Source of the DNA: Salinimicrobium sp963739625
GTDB lineage: Bacteria; Bacteroidota; Bacteroidia; Flavobacteriales; Flavobacteriaceae
Reading direction: 5' to 3'
NCBI GenBank assembly: GCA_963739625.1
Contig: CAVUAU010000012.1
Span: 1-64,000, forward strand
Length of the DNA stretch: 64,000 bases
In this document: piece after piece, positions 8,473-16,754 of the stretch
Numbering within the stretch: position 1 is the stretch's first letter
Layout of the letters: every line of letters begins with the position of its first letter
The notes under the pieces: model-generated
Databases searched by the model: none
What the model was told of the DNA's origin: nothing
Seen by the model: only the letters and a program-made list of their open reading frames with translations
Translations under genes and position numbers: made by a program

Positions 8473-9951
8473 TTAATAGGCCTTAGCAAAAAGGACTCTT
8501 TGAGCCGCAGGTTTTCCTGTGAGCACACAAGTGCCTTCGCGGGTTTGCGCGTCAAAAGGTATTAATCTTATGGTAGCTTTAGTAAGCTCTTTTATCCTCG
8601 CTTCGGTCTCTGCAGTACCGTCCCAAAAAGCAGAAATAAAGCCTCCTTTTTCCTTGAGCACTTTTTTGAACTCATCAAAGGTATCCACCTCGGTAATATG
8701 GTCATTTCTAAAATCCAATGCTTTTTGAAAAAGACTCTCCTGAATTTCGGTCATTAAACCTTTTACTTTCTCCACAACTTCTGCCTGAGCTACGAATTCT
8801 TTTTTGAGCGTATCTCTCCTGGCAAGCTCAACAGAACCTTTTTCAAGATCTTTAGGTCCAATAGCGATCCTTACAGGCACTCCTTTTAGTTCATATTGCG
8901 CGAATTTCCAGCCAGGCTTTTGAGTATCCCTGTCATCATATTTAACTGAAATACCTTCAGCACGAAGATCGGCCGCCAGTTTATTGGCAACTTCAGAGAT
9001 CTGCTCCAACTGCTCCTCTCCTTTATAAATTGGCACAATGACCACTTGTGTAGGTGCAAGGTTTGGAGGCAACACCAGCCCGTTATCATCACTGTGGGTC
9101 ATGATCAAAGCTCCCATCAACCTCGTAGAAACTCCCCAGGAAGTGGCCCACACATGCTCCAGATTTCCTTCTTTACTTGCGAATTTCACATCAAAGGCTT
9201 TTGCAAAGTTCTGCCCCAGAAAATGAGAAGTTCCGGCCTGTAAAGCTTTTCCATCCTGCATCATCGCTTCAATACAGTAAGTATCTACAGCTCCTGCGAA
9301 ACGCTCACTTTCAGTCTTTCTTCCTTTGATGACCGGCATAGCCATAAAAGTCTCAGCAAACTCGGCGTAGATGTTATTCATCTGCTCTGTCTCTGCCAGG
9401 GCTTCTGCCTTAGTGGCATGGGCGGTATGCCCTTCCTGCCAAAGAAATTCGGCAGTACGAAGAAACAGCCTGGTCCTCATCTCCCATCTCACCACATTGG
9501 CCCACTGGTTCACCAGAATTGGCAGGTCACGATAAGACTGAATCCAGCCTTTATAGGTGTTCCAGATAATAGCTTCGGAAGTTGGCCTTACCACCAGCTC
9601 TTCCTCCAGCTTGGCTTCCGGGTCTACAATGAGTTTTCCGGCATTATCAGGATCGGTCTTAAGTCTATAATGAGTAACAATCGCACATTCTTTGGCAAAT
9701 CCTTCGGCATTTTTCTCTTCAGCTTCAAAAAGGTGCTTTGGAACAAACAATGGAAAATAGGCGTTTTCGTGCCCCGTTTCCTTGAACATTTTGTCCAGTT
9801 GAGCCTGCATTTTTTCCCAGATCGCATAGCCATAAGGTTTGATCACCATACAGCCTCTCACGGCTGAGTTTTCGGCGAGGTCTGCCTTGACTACCAACTC
9901 GTTATACCACCTGGAATAGTCCTCTTTTCGGGATGTTAAGTTCTTCGACAT
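8473..9951 (-). CDS. proS: Proline--tRNA ligase (short, archaeal/eukaryotic-type)
   Basis: Class II aminoacyl-tRNA synthetase of 492 residues that charges tRNA-Pro. The length and the C-terminal extension ending LFAKAY show the short ProRS type without the inserted editing domain of E. coli ProRS; this type is normal in Bacteroidota. Motif 2 (RWEMRTRLFLRTAEFLWQEG), the TEFLWQEGH-like active-site strand and motif 3 region (LIMTHSDDNGLVLPPNLAP) are visible, followed by the anticodon-binding domain (VVIVPIYKG onward). The start ATG at 9951 gives MSKNLTSRKEDYSRWYNELV, matching the family. tRNA-Glu genes and rpsT follow on the same strand. Confidence 0.97.
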   Translation of the reverse strand: MSKNLTSRKEDYSRWYNELVVKADLAENSAVRGCMVIKPYGYAIWEKMQAQLDKMFKETGHENAYFPLFVPKHLFEAEEKNAEGFAKECAIVTHYRLKTDPDNAGKLIVDPEAKLEEELVVRPTSEAIIWNTYKGWIQSYRDLPILVNQWANVVRWEMRTRLFLRTAEFLWQEGHTAHATKAEALAETEQMNNIYAEFAETFMAMPVIKGRKTESERFAGAVDTYCIEAMMQDGKALQAGTSHFLGQNFAKAFDVKFASKEGNLEHVWATSWGVSTRLMGALIMTHSDDNGLVLPPNLAPTQVVIVPIYKGEEQLEQISEVANKLAADLRAEGISVKYDDRDTQKPGWKFAQYELKGVPVRIAIGPKDLEKGSVELARRDTLKKEFVAQAEVVEKVKGLMTEIQESLFQKALDFRNDHITEVDTFDEFKKVLKEKGGFISAFWDGTAETEARIKELTKATIRLIPFDAQTREGTCVLTGKPAAQRVLFAKAY

Positions 9952-10054
9952 GCTTTTTCTTTTGGCACAAATGTTGTACCTTGTTAGTGATAGTAAAATG
10001 TTAGTGCAAAACTAATTAAATTTACATACTTTGTTCAATAATAAAATCGATGCC

Positions 10055-11056
10055 ATGAAACCTTATACAAAGCTTTTGAATATTAGAGCTCTCTTGTCCG
10101 GATTCGGTGCTCTTTTATTATTAGCTTCCTGCGGTTCCTACCAATATGCCGGGTATGACAATGATGGGATATATTCCTCTAATCAACAAGACGAGGCCTA
10201 TACTGCTAATGATTATGACGAGTCTTACGAGAATGCCCTATATTACCAACAACTGTTTGCTGAGAAATCTGAACAGTTTGCAAATGTTCCTGAAGAAGGA
10301 GCAATCTTTACCGACATTGAAGGTTATTCATCTGCAGGCCAGTATGAAGACAACATGTTTGGAGAAGAAGGCTTAGACTACCAGGTAGGACGTGCAGCCT
10401 GGGGAACAGATCCAGATGAGATCTCCATTAACATCTACAACGATCCTTTCTATCCTCCTTATTACTCCCCTTATTACGCCGGATTCTATGATCCTTTCTG
10501 GGGACCCGGTTATTACGGATATTATGGTTACCGCCCATACAGATATGGCTACGGATATTACAGCCCTTACAGATGGAGTGCCAGTTTCGCCTTTGGATGG
10601 GGTAACTGGGGATACGGTTATGGATACTATGATCCTTTCTTTGGACCCAATTACTATCCATACTACTATGGAGGCAGATTTTATCCTAACTACAGGTATC
10701 GAGATGTTGCCTACAGTACTACCAGGCGAGATTCTTATTCCAACTACGACCGTTATAACAGAGATAATGCCCGTTCTTCAAGAATTTCGGGATATACAAA
10801 TCCGCGTGACGTAAGAGCCGTAAGAAGCAATTATGGAGACCGCACTTACCAAACCCGTTCTAACAGAGTTCGCTCTACCAGCCCCGTAAGAAGAAGTTCT
10901 ACGGTAAGGACACAGAGCAACCGTGTGGAAGCAGTAAGAAGCTCTTCCCAAAGAAGAAGCAATAACGGGGAAAGGTACAACAGGTCTTCGAGGTCAAGCT
11001 CTTCAAGAAGCAGCGGCACTATGCGCAGCTCCTCAAACACCAGATCTTCCTCCTGA
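10055..11056 (+). CDS. Tyrosine/glycine-rich lipoprotein with Arg/Ser-rich tail, possible premature stop
   Basis: I do not recognise a function. The ATG at 10055 (MKPYTKLLNIR...) gives a lipoprotein signal ending LLLLASCGS; an in-frame TTG at 10031 would add eight residues before it and is less likely. Then comes an acidic region (to about residue 125), a striking Tyr/Gly/Pro-rich stretch (YYSPYYAGFYDPFWGPGYYGYYGY-like, about 135-230), and a low-complexity tail of Arg and Ser. A TGA at 11054-11056 ends the frame, but the same frame stays open with the same Ser/Arg/Gly composition (SRRSSGNSGSSSRSSRGRGN) to a TAA at 11117-11119, 20 bp before the porin gene, so the TGA may be a point mutation or sequence error. 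Similar proteins are often loosely named vitellogenin-like in Flavobacteriia; that name says nothing about role. Confidence 0.75.
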   Translation: MKPYTKLLNIRALLSGFGALLLLASCGSYQYAGYDNDGIYSSNQQDEAYTANDYDESYENALYYQQLFAEKSEQFANVPEEGAIFTDIEGYSSAGQYEDNMFGEEGLDYQVGRAAWGTDPDEISINIYNDPFYPPYYSPYYAGFYDPFWGPGYYGYYGYRPYRYGYGYYSPYRWSASFAFGWGNWGYGYGYYDPFFGPNYYPYYYGGRFYPNYRYRDVAYSTTRRDSYSNYDRYNRDNARSSRISGYTNPRDVRAVRSNYGDRTYQTRSNRVRSTSPVRRSSTVRTQSNRVEAVRSSSQRRSNNGERYNRSSRSSSSRSSGTMRSSSNTRSSS

Positions 11057-11139
11057 AGCAGAAGATCTTCAGGCAATAGTGGAAGCAGCTCAAGGTCAAG
11101 CAGAGGTCGCGGAAATTAATTCAACAAACTTAGGATTAA

Positions 11140-12648
11140 ATGAAAAAACTATTTTTTGCCTTCATAGCCGTCTTTTCGATGACTATGAAGGCTCAAAACA
11201 TAACAGATGCTGTCCGATATTCAATGACAGATCTTAATGGTACCGCCCGTTACAGGGCGATGAGCGGAGCCTTTGGAGCCCTTGGCGGTGACCTCTCTTC
11301 CCTGAATATCAACCCCGCCGGTTCTGCAGTTTTTCTCAACAGTACAGCAGGCTTTACCCTGAACATAGAAAACAGCGATACAGATGTGAATTATACGAAT
11401 GGCTTTACCAGCAATTCAAATTCCAACCTGGATCTTGGGCAGGCAGGAGCCGCTTTTGTTTTCAATAATCGAGATGAAGATGCCAGCTGGAAAAAATTCA
11501 CTCTGGCTTTCAACTACAACAAAACAGCAGATTTTGAAGAGGAATGGATGGCAGCGGGAGACAATAATACCTCTATCAACAACTACTTTTTTGGTTACGC
11601 TAATGGAGTGCCTCTTAAATTGTTGAAACCGAAGGGAAGTGAGACAGTCGCTGACCTTTACTCCTACCTGGGAGAAAATGTTGGTTTTGGAGCGCAGCAA
11701 GCCTACCTGGGATACGAAGGTTTCCTTTTTGAAGCTGTGGACGACACAGATCCCGGAAACACCGAATATATTTCTAACGTGGCTCCCGGCACTTTTGACC
11801 AGCAGTATACTTATACCTCCACAGGCCTTAACGGAAAATTCTCCTTTAACTTTGCTACTCAATATGAAGATTTCCTTTACCTGGGCTTGAACCTGAACAG
11901 TCATTTTATCAACTATGACAGGGTAACCATCATGTCTGAATTGAACAACAATTCCGGCAGCATCACTAATGAGATCTATTTTGAAGATCGACTTAACACT
12001 CTTGGTACCGGCTTTAGTTTTCAATTGGGAGGTCTGGCCAAAGTTGGCGATAGCTTTAGGGCAGGACTGGCTTTTGAATCCCCCACCTGGTACACTATAT
12101 CTGAAGAAACTAACCAATATCTTGAATCTTACGGCGATGTCAACGGTCGGGCAATAGTAAAACCGAATGTGGTTAATGTCTATCCCGATTACAAGATTCA
12201 GACGCCTTCCGTTTACACCGGAAGCCTCGCTTACCTTTTCGGGGATCAGGCGTTGATTAGCTTCGACTATTCCTACAAAGACTATTCATTAACCAAGTTT
12301 AAACCTAAAGACGACCCGGATTTCGCCTTTCAAAATAACCTGATGGAACAGGACCTCAAGGGAGTTTCTATCTTCAGGCTGGGGGGAGAATACAGGATCA
12401 TGAACTGGAGTTTACGCGGCGGTTACAGGTTTGAAGAAAGTCCTTATACAGATGAGTCTACTATAGGAGATCTCACCGGCTATTCCCTGGGCCTTGGCTA
12501 CAATTTTGGGAATATCAAGTTGGATGTCGCTTATGATGCCTTCGAACGTGATTCTGCACCACGGCTTTACCAAACCGGTCTTACCGACATAGCCTATATC
12601 AACAGGAACAATTCAAACGTCACTTTATCCCTGAGTTTCGGGATCTAA
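11140..12648 (+). CDS. Outer membrane protein transport protein, OmpP1/FadL/TodX family
   Basis: A 502-residue predicted beta-barrel with a signal peptide (MKKLFFAFIAVFSMTMKAQ). The mature start NITDAVRYSMTDLNGTARYRAMSGAFGALGGDLSSLNINPAGSA is the Bacteroidota version of the FadL N-terminal hatch region, and the end (YNFGNIKLDVAYDAF...VTLSLSFGI) has the alternating pattern and terminal aromatic/hydrophobic strand of an outer-membrane barrel. FadL-family proteins let hydrophobic compounds such as long-chain fatty acids cross the outer membrane; the real substrate here is unknown. It follows the Tyr-rich lipoprotein by about 20 bp past the possible TAA at 11119, so the two may be cotranscribed. 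Confidence 0.87.
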   Translation: MKKLFFAFIAVFSMTMKAQNITDAVRYSMTDLNGTARYRAMSGAFGALGGDLSSLNINPAGSAVFLNSTAGFTLNIENSDTDVNYTNGFTSNSNSNLDLGQAGAAFVFNNRDEDASWKKFTLAFNYNKTADFEEEWMAAGDNNTSINNYFFGYANGVPLKLLKPKGSETVADLYSYLGENVGFGAQQAYLGYEGFLFEAVDDTDPGNTEYISNVAPGTFDQQYTYTSTGLNGKFSFNFATQYEDFLYLGLNLNSHFINYDRVTIMSELNNNSGSITNEIYFEDRLNTLGTGFSFQLGGLAKVGDSFRAGLAFESPTWYTISEETNQYLESYGDVNGRAIVKPNVVNVYPDYKIQTPSVYTGSLAYLFGDQALISFDYSYKDYSLTKFKPKDDPDFAFQNNLMEQDLKGVSIFRLGGEYRIMNWSLRGGYRFEESPYTDESTIGDLTGYSLGLGYNFGNIKLDVAYDAFERDSAPRLYQTGLTDIAYINRNNSNVTLSLSFGI

Positions 12649-12670
12649 GGTGTCAAAAATGATAAAAAAG

Positions 12671-12694
12671 AACAGCTGTCAAGGCTGTTTTTTT
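12671..12694 (+). terminator. Rho-independent terminator after the FadL-like gene
   Basis: AACAGC pairs with GCTGTT around a 7-base loop, followed by T7. Just before it (12654-12662) lies a half copy of the dispersed palindrome (GGTGTCAAAAATGA). Confidence 0.75.
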
Positions 12695-12741
12695 ATGATA
12701 TGCTTTTCTTTAATAGCAATAGAAAAGCCTGATATTCCGGC

Positions 12742-12773
12742 TTGTTAAAAAAAGGTTTTAATCCGTATCTTTG
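12742..12773 (+). promoter_or_regulatory. Promoter of folE (TTG-N21-TATCTTTG)
   Basis: TTG at 12742-12744, 21-base spacer, exact -7 box TATCTTTG at 12766-12773. It overlaps the long upstream part of the open frame and so shows that translation must begin downstream, at the ATG at 12805. Confidence 0.85.
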
Positions 12774-12804
12774 CAAGCTAAATGTGACAATTGATCAAAA
12801 CGAC

Positions 12805-13482
12805 ATGAAAAAAGACAACATAGACGAGGCAATAGATGAAATGGGAGATGCTTTTGTTAGCCCTAACACAGATACTCCGATGAAAAAGGACGCCTTTGAT
12901 AAATCTGATTCAGAAAAAATTGAGATCATCCAGGAGAACGTAAAGAACATTATGGATACTCTTGGACTGGACCTTACAGATGACAGTCTAAAAGGGACTC
13001 CAAAAAGGGTTGCAAAAATGTTCGTCAACGAAATTTTTGGAGGACTTCATCCTCAAGCTAAGCCTAAGGCTTCAACTTTCCAGAACAAGTACAAATATGG
13101 AGAGATGCTTGTAGAGAAGAATATTACCCTCTACTCTACCTGTGAGCACCACCTGCTTCCAATCGTGGGAAGAGCCCACGTGGGTTATATTTCAAACGGC
13201 ACCGTGGTTGGTCTCTCAAAGATGAACCGCATTGTTGATTATTACGCGAAGCGTCCACAAGTGCAGGAAAGATTAACTATGCAGATCGTGAAAGAACTGC
13301 AGGAAGTTTTGGGAACCGAAGATGTAGCCTGTGTTATTGACGCGAAGCACCTTTGTGTGAATAGCCGCGGAATTAGGGATATTGAGAGCAGCACCGTGAC
13401 CAGCGAGTACGGCGGCCGTTTCAAAGATCCCGAAGCCCGAAGAGACTTTCTTGACTATATCAATTTGGAAACAGAATTTTAA
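12805..13482 (+). CDS. folE: GTP cyclohydrolase I
   Basis: Converts GTP to 7,8-dihydroneopterin triphosphate, first step of folate (and in some bacteria queuosine precursor) synthesis; a homodecamer with one zinc per active site. The protein is 225 residues from the ATG at 12805, which lies about 25 bases behind a good promoter. The zinc/active-site motif YSTCEHHLLPIVGRAHVGYI, the MNRIVDYYAKRPQVQERLT segment and ARHLCVNSRGI-like motif (here AKHLCVNSRGI, with the third zinc ligand Cys) are intact. The N-terminal 45 residues are a poorly conserved acidic extension. cysS follows after eight bases, so the two form one transcript. Confidence 0.97.
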   Translation: MKKDNIDEAIDEMGDAFVSPNTDTPMKKDAFDKSDSEKIEIIQENVKNIMDTLGLDLTDDSLKGTPKRVAKMFVNEIFGGLHPQAKPKASTFQNKYKYGEMLVEKNITLYSTCEHHLLPIVGRAHVGYISNGTVVGLSKMNRIVDYYAKRPQVQERLTMQIVKELQEVLGTEDVACVIDAKHLCVNSRGIRDIESSTVTSEYGGRFKDPEARRDFLDYINLETEF

Positions 13483-13490
13483 ATTCGTTT

Positions 13491-14978
13491 ATGGCACTTT
13501 ACAAGCAGCAGGAACTAAAGATCTACAATTCGATCTCAGGAGAAAAAGAGACTTTTAAACCAATCAACGAAGGAAATGTTGGCATGTATGTTTGCGGCCC
13601 TACCGTTTACAGTAATGTCCACCTCGGCAACTGCCGAACCTTCATATCTTTTGATCTGGTCTTTCGATACCTGAAACACCTGGGCTATAAAGTGCGATAT
13701 GTACGTAACATTACCGATGCCGGTCATCTTGAAAATGATGCCGATTCGGGAGAAGACCGCATTGCAAAAAAAGCGCGACTGGAGCAGATCGAACCTATGG
13801 AGGTGGTACAAAAGTACACTGTAGATTTCCATAATATTCTGGACAGGTTCAACAATCTCCCACCGAGCATTGAACCAACAGCCACAGGTCATATCGTAGA
13901 GCAAATCGAGATCATCAAGGAAATCATGGAGAAAGGTTATGCCTATGAAGCCAATGGCTCTGTGTATTTTGATGTGCTAAAGTTCAACCAGTCTCATGAC
14001 TACGGAAGACTTAGCGGAAGAAAACTTGAAGACATGATCCCAAACACCAGGGAGCTTGCCGCACAAAGCGATAAGAAGAATCCTCAGGATTTTGCCCTTT
14101 GGAAAAAGGCAGAACCGCAACATATTATGCGCTGGCCTTCCCCATGGAGCGACGGCTTCCCGGGATGGCATCTTGAATGTACCGTAATGAGTTCTAAATA
14201 TCTTGGAGAAGAGTTTGATATTCACGGCGGCGGAATGGACCTGAAGTTTCCTCATCACGAGTGCGAGATCGCACAGGGAGAGGCAGCTACAGGAAAAAAC
14301 CCGGTCAATTACTGGATGCACGCCAACATGCTTACCCTTAACGGGAAGAAAATGGCGAAAAGTACCGGCAATAATATATTACCAAAGGAGCTTTTCACAG
14401 GAGATAACCCAAATCTCGAAAAAGGTTTCGAACCAACAGTAGCAAGATTTTTCATGCTGCAGGCACATTACCGCAGCATTCTTGACTTCTCCAACGAAGC
14501 TCTTGTAGCCAGCGAAAAAGGTTTCAATCGCTTAATGGATGCCTTTCACCTGCTACCGGAATTGAAAACTGCAAAGGAATCTTCGTTTGACGTTGCCGAA
14601 TGGAAGCAGAAATGCTATGATGCGATGAACGATGATTTCAACAGCCCTATTCTTATAGCGCAACTTTTTGAGGCAGTGAAATACATCAACAGCATCAAAG
14701 AAGACAAGGCTAAAATTACTGCGGAAGATCTTGAGGAGCTTAAAAAGGTAATGTCCGGCTTTATTTTTGAAGTTCTGGGACTTGTTGACACAGCCGAGGC
14801 AGCCGATGATGACGCTGGTAACAAGCTTTCGGGAGCAGTAGAACTCTTGATCAAATTACGGGCAGAAGCACGTGCAAATAAAGATTTTGCCACCAGTGAT
14901 AAGATTCGGGATCAACTTCTGGAATTGGGAATACAGCTCAAAGATGGTAAGGAAGGGACTACTTTCTCTTTAAGTTAA
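13491..14978 (+). CDS. cysS: Cysteine--tRNA ligase
   Basis: Class I synthetase of 495 residues. Seen are the zinc ligand and HIGH-type region (MYVCGPTVYSNVHLGNCRT), the WHLECTVMS and HGGGMDLKFPHHECEIAQ zinc-binding motifs and the KMSKS loop as KMAKSTGN. The C-terminal helical anticodon-binding part ends in the usual IRDQLLELGIQLKDGKEGT. Length and motif order are normal. It starts eight bases after folE and is followed 15 bases later by yidD. Confidence 0.98.
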   Translation: MALYKQQELKIYNSISGEKETFKPINEGNVGMYVCGPTVYSNVHLGNCRTFISFDLVFRYLKHLGYKVRYVRNITDAGHLENDADSGEDRIAKKARLEQIEPMEVVQKYTVDFHNILDRFNNLPPSIEPTATGHIVEQIEIIKEIMEKGYAYEANGSVYFDVLKFNQSHDYGRLSGRKLEDMIPNTRELAAQSDKKNPQDFALWKKAEPQHIMRWPSPWSDGFPGWHLECTVMSSKYLGEEFDIHGGGMDLKFPHHECEIAQGEAATGKNPVNYWMHANMLTLNGKKMAKSTGNNILPKELFTGDNPNLEKGFEPTVARFFMLQAHYRSILDFSNEALVASEKGFNRLMDAFHLLPELKTAKESSFDVAEWKQKCYDAMNDDFNSPILIAQLFEAVKYINSIKEDKAKITAEDLEELKKVMSGFIFEVLGLVDTAEAADDDAGNKLSGAVELLIKLRAEARANKDFATSDKIRDQLLELGIQLKDGKEGTTFSLS

Positions 14979-14993
14979 CGCAAAAAACTCATT

Positions 14994-15242
14994 TTGAAGA
15001 AGTGGCTTTCATATCCGCTTATTGGACTGGTAAAATTCTACCAGCATGCCATTTCGCCCTATACTCCCGCTACCTGCCGCTACAGCCCTACCTGTTCACA
15101 GTACACCCTGGAAGCCCTCAAAAAACACGGCGCCTTCTACGGAAGCTGGCTTGCGATTAAAAGGATCGCCAGCTGCAATCCCTGGGGCGGTTCAGGCTAT
15201 GATCCCGTTCCTGATAAAGTTCAGCAGGAAAAAGAATCCTGA
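14994..15242 (+). CDS. yidD: Membrane protein insertion efficiency factor YidD
   Basis: An 82-residue membrane-associated protein that helps YidC-dependent insertion of inner-membrane proteins. The family core is complete: LIGLVKFYQHAISPYTPATC, RYSPTCSQYTLEALKKHG, and the CNPWGGSGYDPVP end. The start is a TTG at 14994; no ATG precedes the conserved region, so the rare start is the best choice. It lies between cysS and lgt in a same-strand run, an unusual but plausible setting (yidD is more often next to rnpA/yidC). Confidence 0.93.
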   Translation: MKKWLSYPLIGLVKFYQHAISPYTPATCRYSPTCSQYTLEALKKHGAFYGSWLAIKRIASCNPWGGSGYDPVPDKVQQEKES

Positions 15243-15288
15243 AACTCTGCAAATATGTATATTTACGCTCCAACCTTAATAGCTATTC

Positions 15289-16113
15289 ATGTTATTCAAT
15301 AAGATCTACTGGAATCCTTCCGAAGGAATCGATCTGGGATTTTTAGTCATCCACTACTACAGTTTAATGTTCGTCGTCGCCTTTACATTAGGCTGGTACC
15401 TAATGAAGCACATTTACGAACGCGAGGGAGTTTCCCTGGAGAAACTGGATTCGCTTTTTATCTATACCGTACTTGCCACCCTCATCGGTGCGAGGCTGGG
15501 ACACGTGATCTTCTACGACTGGGATTACTTCCAGCATCACCTTTTGGAGATCTTCCTGCCGGTAAGGTTTGAACCCGAATTTGAATTCACGGGATTCCGC
15601 GGGCTTGCCAGCCATGGTGCTGCGATTGGAATTATTATAGCAATGTACCTGTACTGCCGCAATGTGCTGCACAAGCCGGTACTTTGGGTACTGGACAGAA
15701 TTGTTATTCCCGTAGCCTCGGGAGGGATCTTTGTGAGGATTGGAAACTTCATGAATTCTGAAATTATTGGAAAGCCCACTCATAGCGACTACGGCGTTGT
15801 CTTCACGAAATTGGGAGAAGATTTCGCAAGACACCCTGCACAGCTGTACGAATCTTTTTGCTACCTTATCGTTTTCCTTATCCTCTACTTCACATACTGG
15901 AAGACCGAAAAAAGGCAAAAACTGGGTTATATCTTCGGATTATTCCTCGTGTTGCTGTGGACGGTTCGCTTCTTTGTAGAATTTGTCAAAGAGCCTCAAG
16001 TAGGAGAACGCGTGAATTGGGTTCTTAATACAGGCCAATGGCTGAGCATACCGTTTATACTTGCAGGATTCTATTTCATGTTTAGACCTTCAACAAAAGA
16101 CCGGGTAAAATGA
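15289..16113 (+). CDS. lgt: Prolipoprotein diacylglyceryl transferase
   Basis: Inner-membrane enzyme that moves diacylglycerol from phosphatidylglycerol to the lipobox Cys of prolipoproteins, the first step of lipoprotein maturation. 274 residues with about seven membrane helices. Family motifs are intact: FRGLASHGAAIGII (catalytic His region), RIGNFMNSEIIG (essential Arg and Asn) and RHPAQLYESFCY (HPxQLYE). Many lipoproteins in this window depend on it. The stop overlaps the next gene by four bases (ATGA), so the DUF192 lipoprotein is translationally coupled. Confidence 0.97.
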   Translation: MLFNKIYWNPSEGIDLGFLVIHYYSLMFVVAFTLGWYLMKHIYEREGVSLEKLDSLFIYTVLATLIGARLGHVIFYDWDYFQHHLLEIFLPVRFEPEFEFTGFRGLASHGAAIGIIIAMYLYCRNVLHKPVLWVLDRIVIPVASGGIFVRIGNFMNSEIIGKPTHSDYGVVFTKLGEDFARHPAQLYESFCYLIVFLILYFTYWKTEKRQKLGYIFGLFLVLLWTVRFFVEFVKEPQVGERVNWVLNTGQWLSIPFILAGFYFMFRPSTKDRVK

Positions 16114-16601
16114 TAAGAAAAAATACATTTTTGAGCCTCCTGTTATTCGGAGGCTTTTTTGTGGGCTGTAAAGAGAAGTCAGCCGATCAAAAAGAGGTAA
16201 AAGCTGCTCCTATTGAATTTAAAAAGGAAGCTGAAGCATATCTCACCAGGCCCACAGGCGATACACTGCAGCATTTAGAGCTGGAGATTGCCGATGATGA
16301 CTATCAACGGGAAACCGGGCTCATGTACAGGCGCAAAATGGCCGAGAACCGGGCTATGCTTTTCATTTTTGAAGAGGAGGCACCACGCGGGTTCTATATG
16401 AAGAACACCTACATCCCTCTGGACATCATCTTCCTTGATCGCAACAATAAGATCATTAACATCGCCAGGAATGCCGAGCCGCAAAACCTGCAAACTATCA
16501 CTTCTGACGCTCCTGCACAATACGTCCTTGAAATTAATGCAGGACTGGCCGATCAATGGCAGCTTCAGGAAGGCGACAGCCTTATCCTTAAGCAGGAATA
16601 A
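16110..16601 (+). CDS. DUF192 domain lipoprotein
   Basis: A 163-residue protein with a lipoprotein signal ending FFVGCKEK (Cys about residue 20). The DUF192 core is clear: VELADT-like start (LELEIADDDYQRETGLMYRRKM), MLFIFEEEAPRGFYMKNTYIPLDIIFLD and the closing VLEINAGLADQWQLQEGD. DUF192 is a small beta-barrel fold of unknown biochemical role found in the periplasm of many bacteria. It overlaps lgt by four bases. Family call is firm, function unknown. Confidence 0.92.
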   Translation: MIRKNTFLSLLLFGGFFVGCKEKSADQKEVKAAPIEFKKEAEAYLTRPTGDTLQHLELEIADDDYQRETGLMYRRKMAENRAMLFIFEEEAPRGFYMKNTYIPLDIIFLDRNNKIINIARNAEPQNLQTITSDAPAQYVLEINAGLADQWQLQEGDSLILKQE

Positions 16602-16635
16602 TTCAGAAACAGTCCTCTCAAAAAGGGCAAAAAAC

Positions 16636-16671
16636 AAGGGGCTTCAAAAATGTCATTTTTTGAAGCCCCTT
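16636..16671. terminator. Bidirectional terminator between the DUF192 gene and secDF
   Basis: AAGGGGCTTCAAAAA pairs with TTTTTTGAAGCCCCTT around TGTCA, with A-rich and T-rich flanks that let it work on both strands. The loop region contains the dispersed palindrome (CAAAAATGTCATTTTTTG with one extra T). Confidence 0.85.
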
Positions 16672-16708
16672 ACTTTTTTCCTTCCGAAGAAAGAATGATG
16701 CAAAAGAA

Positions 16709-16733
16709 AAAGGCTGCCTTGAGAGCAGCCTTT
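16709..16733 (-). terminator. Rho-independent terminator of secDF
   Basis: On the minus strand AAAGGCTGC pairs with GCAGCCTTT around a 7-base loop, followed by TTCTTTT. About 20 bp behind the secDF stop. Confidence 0.8.
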
Positions 16734-16754
16734 CCTAATTATATTTCCGAAGAA

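Noticed and set aside
11416..12117. 233-residue open frame on the minus strand
   Set aside because: Antisense of the OmpP1/FadL-type gene, with no signal, motif or promoter.
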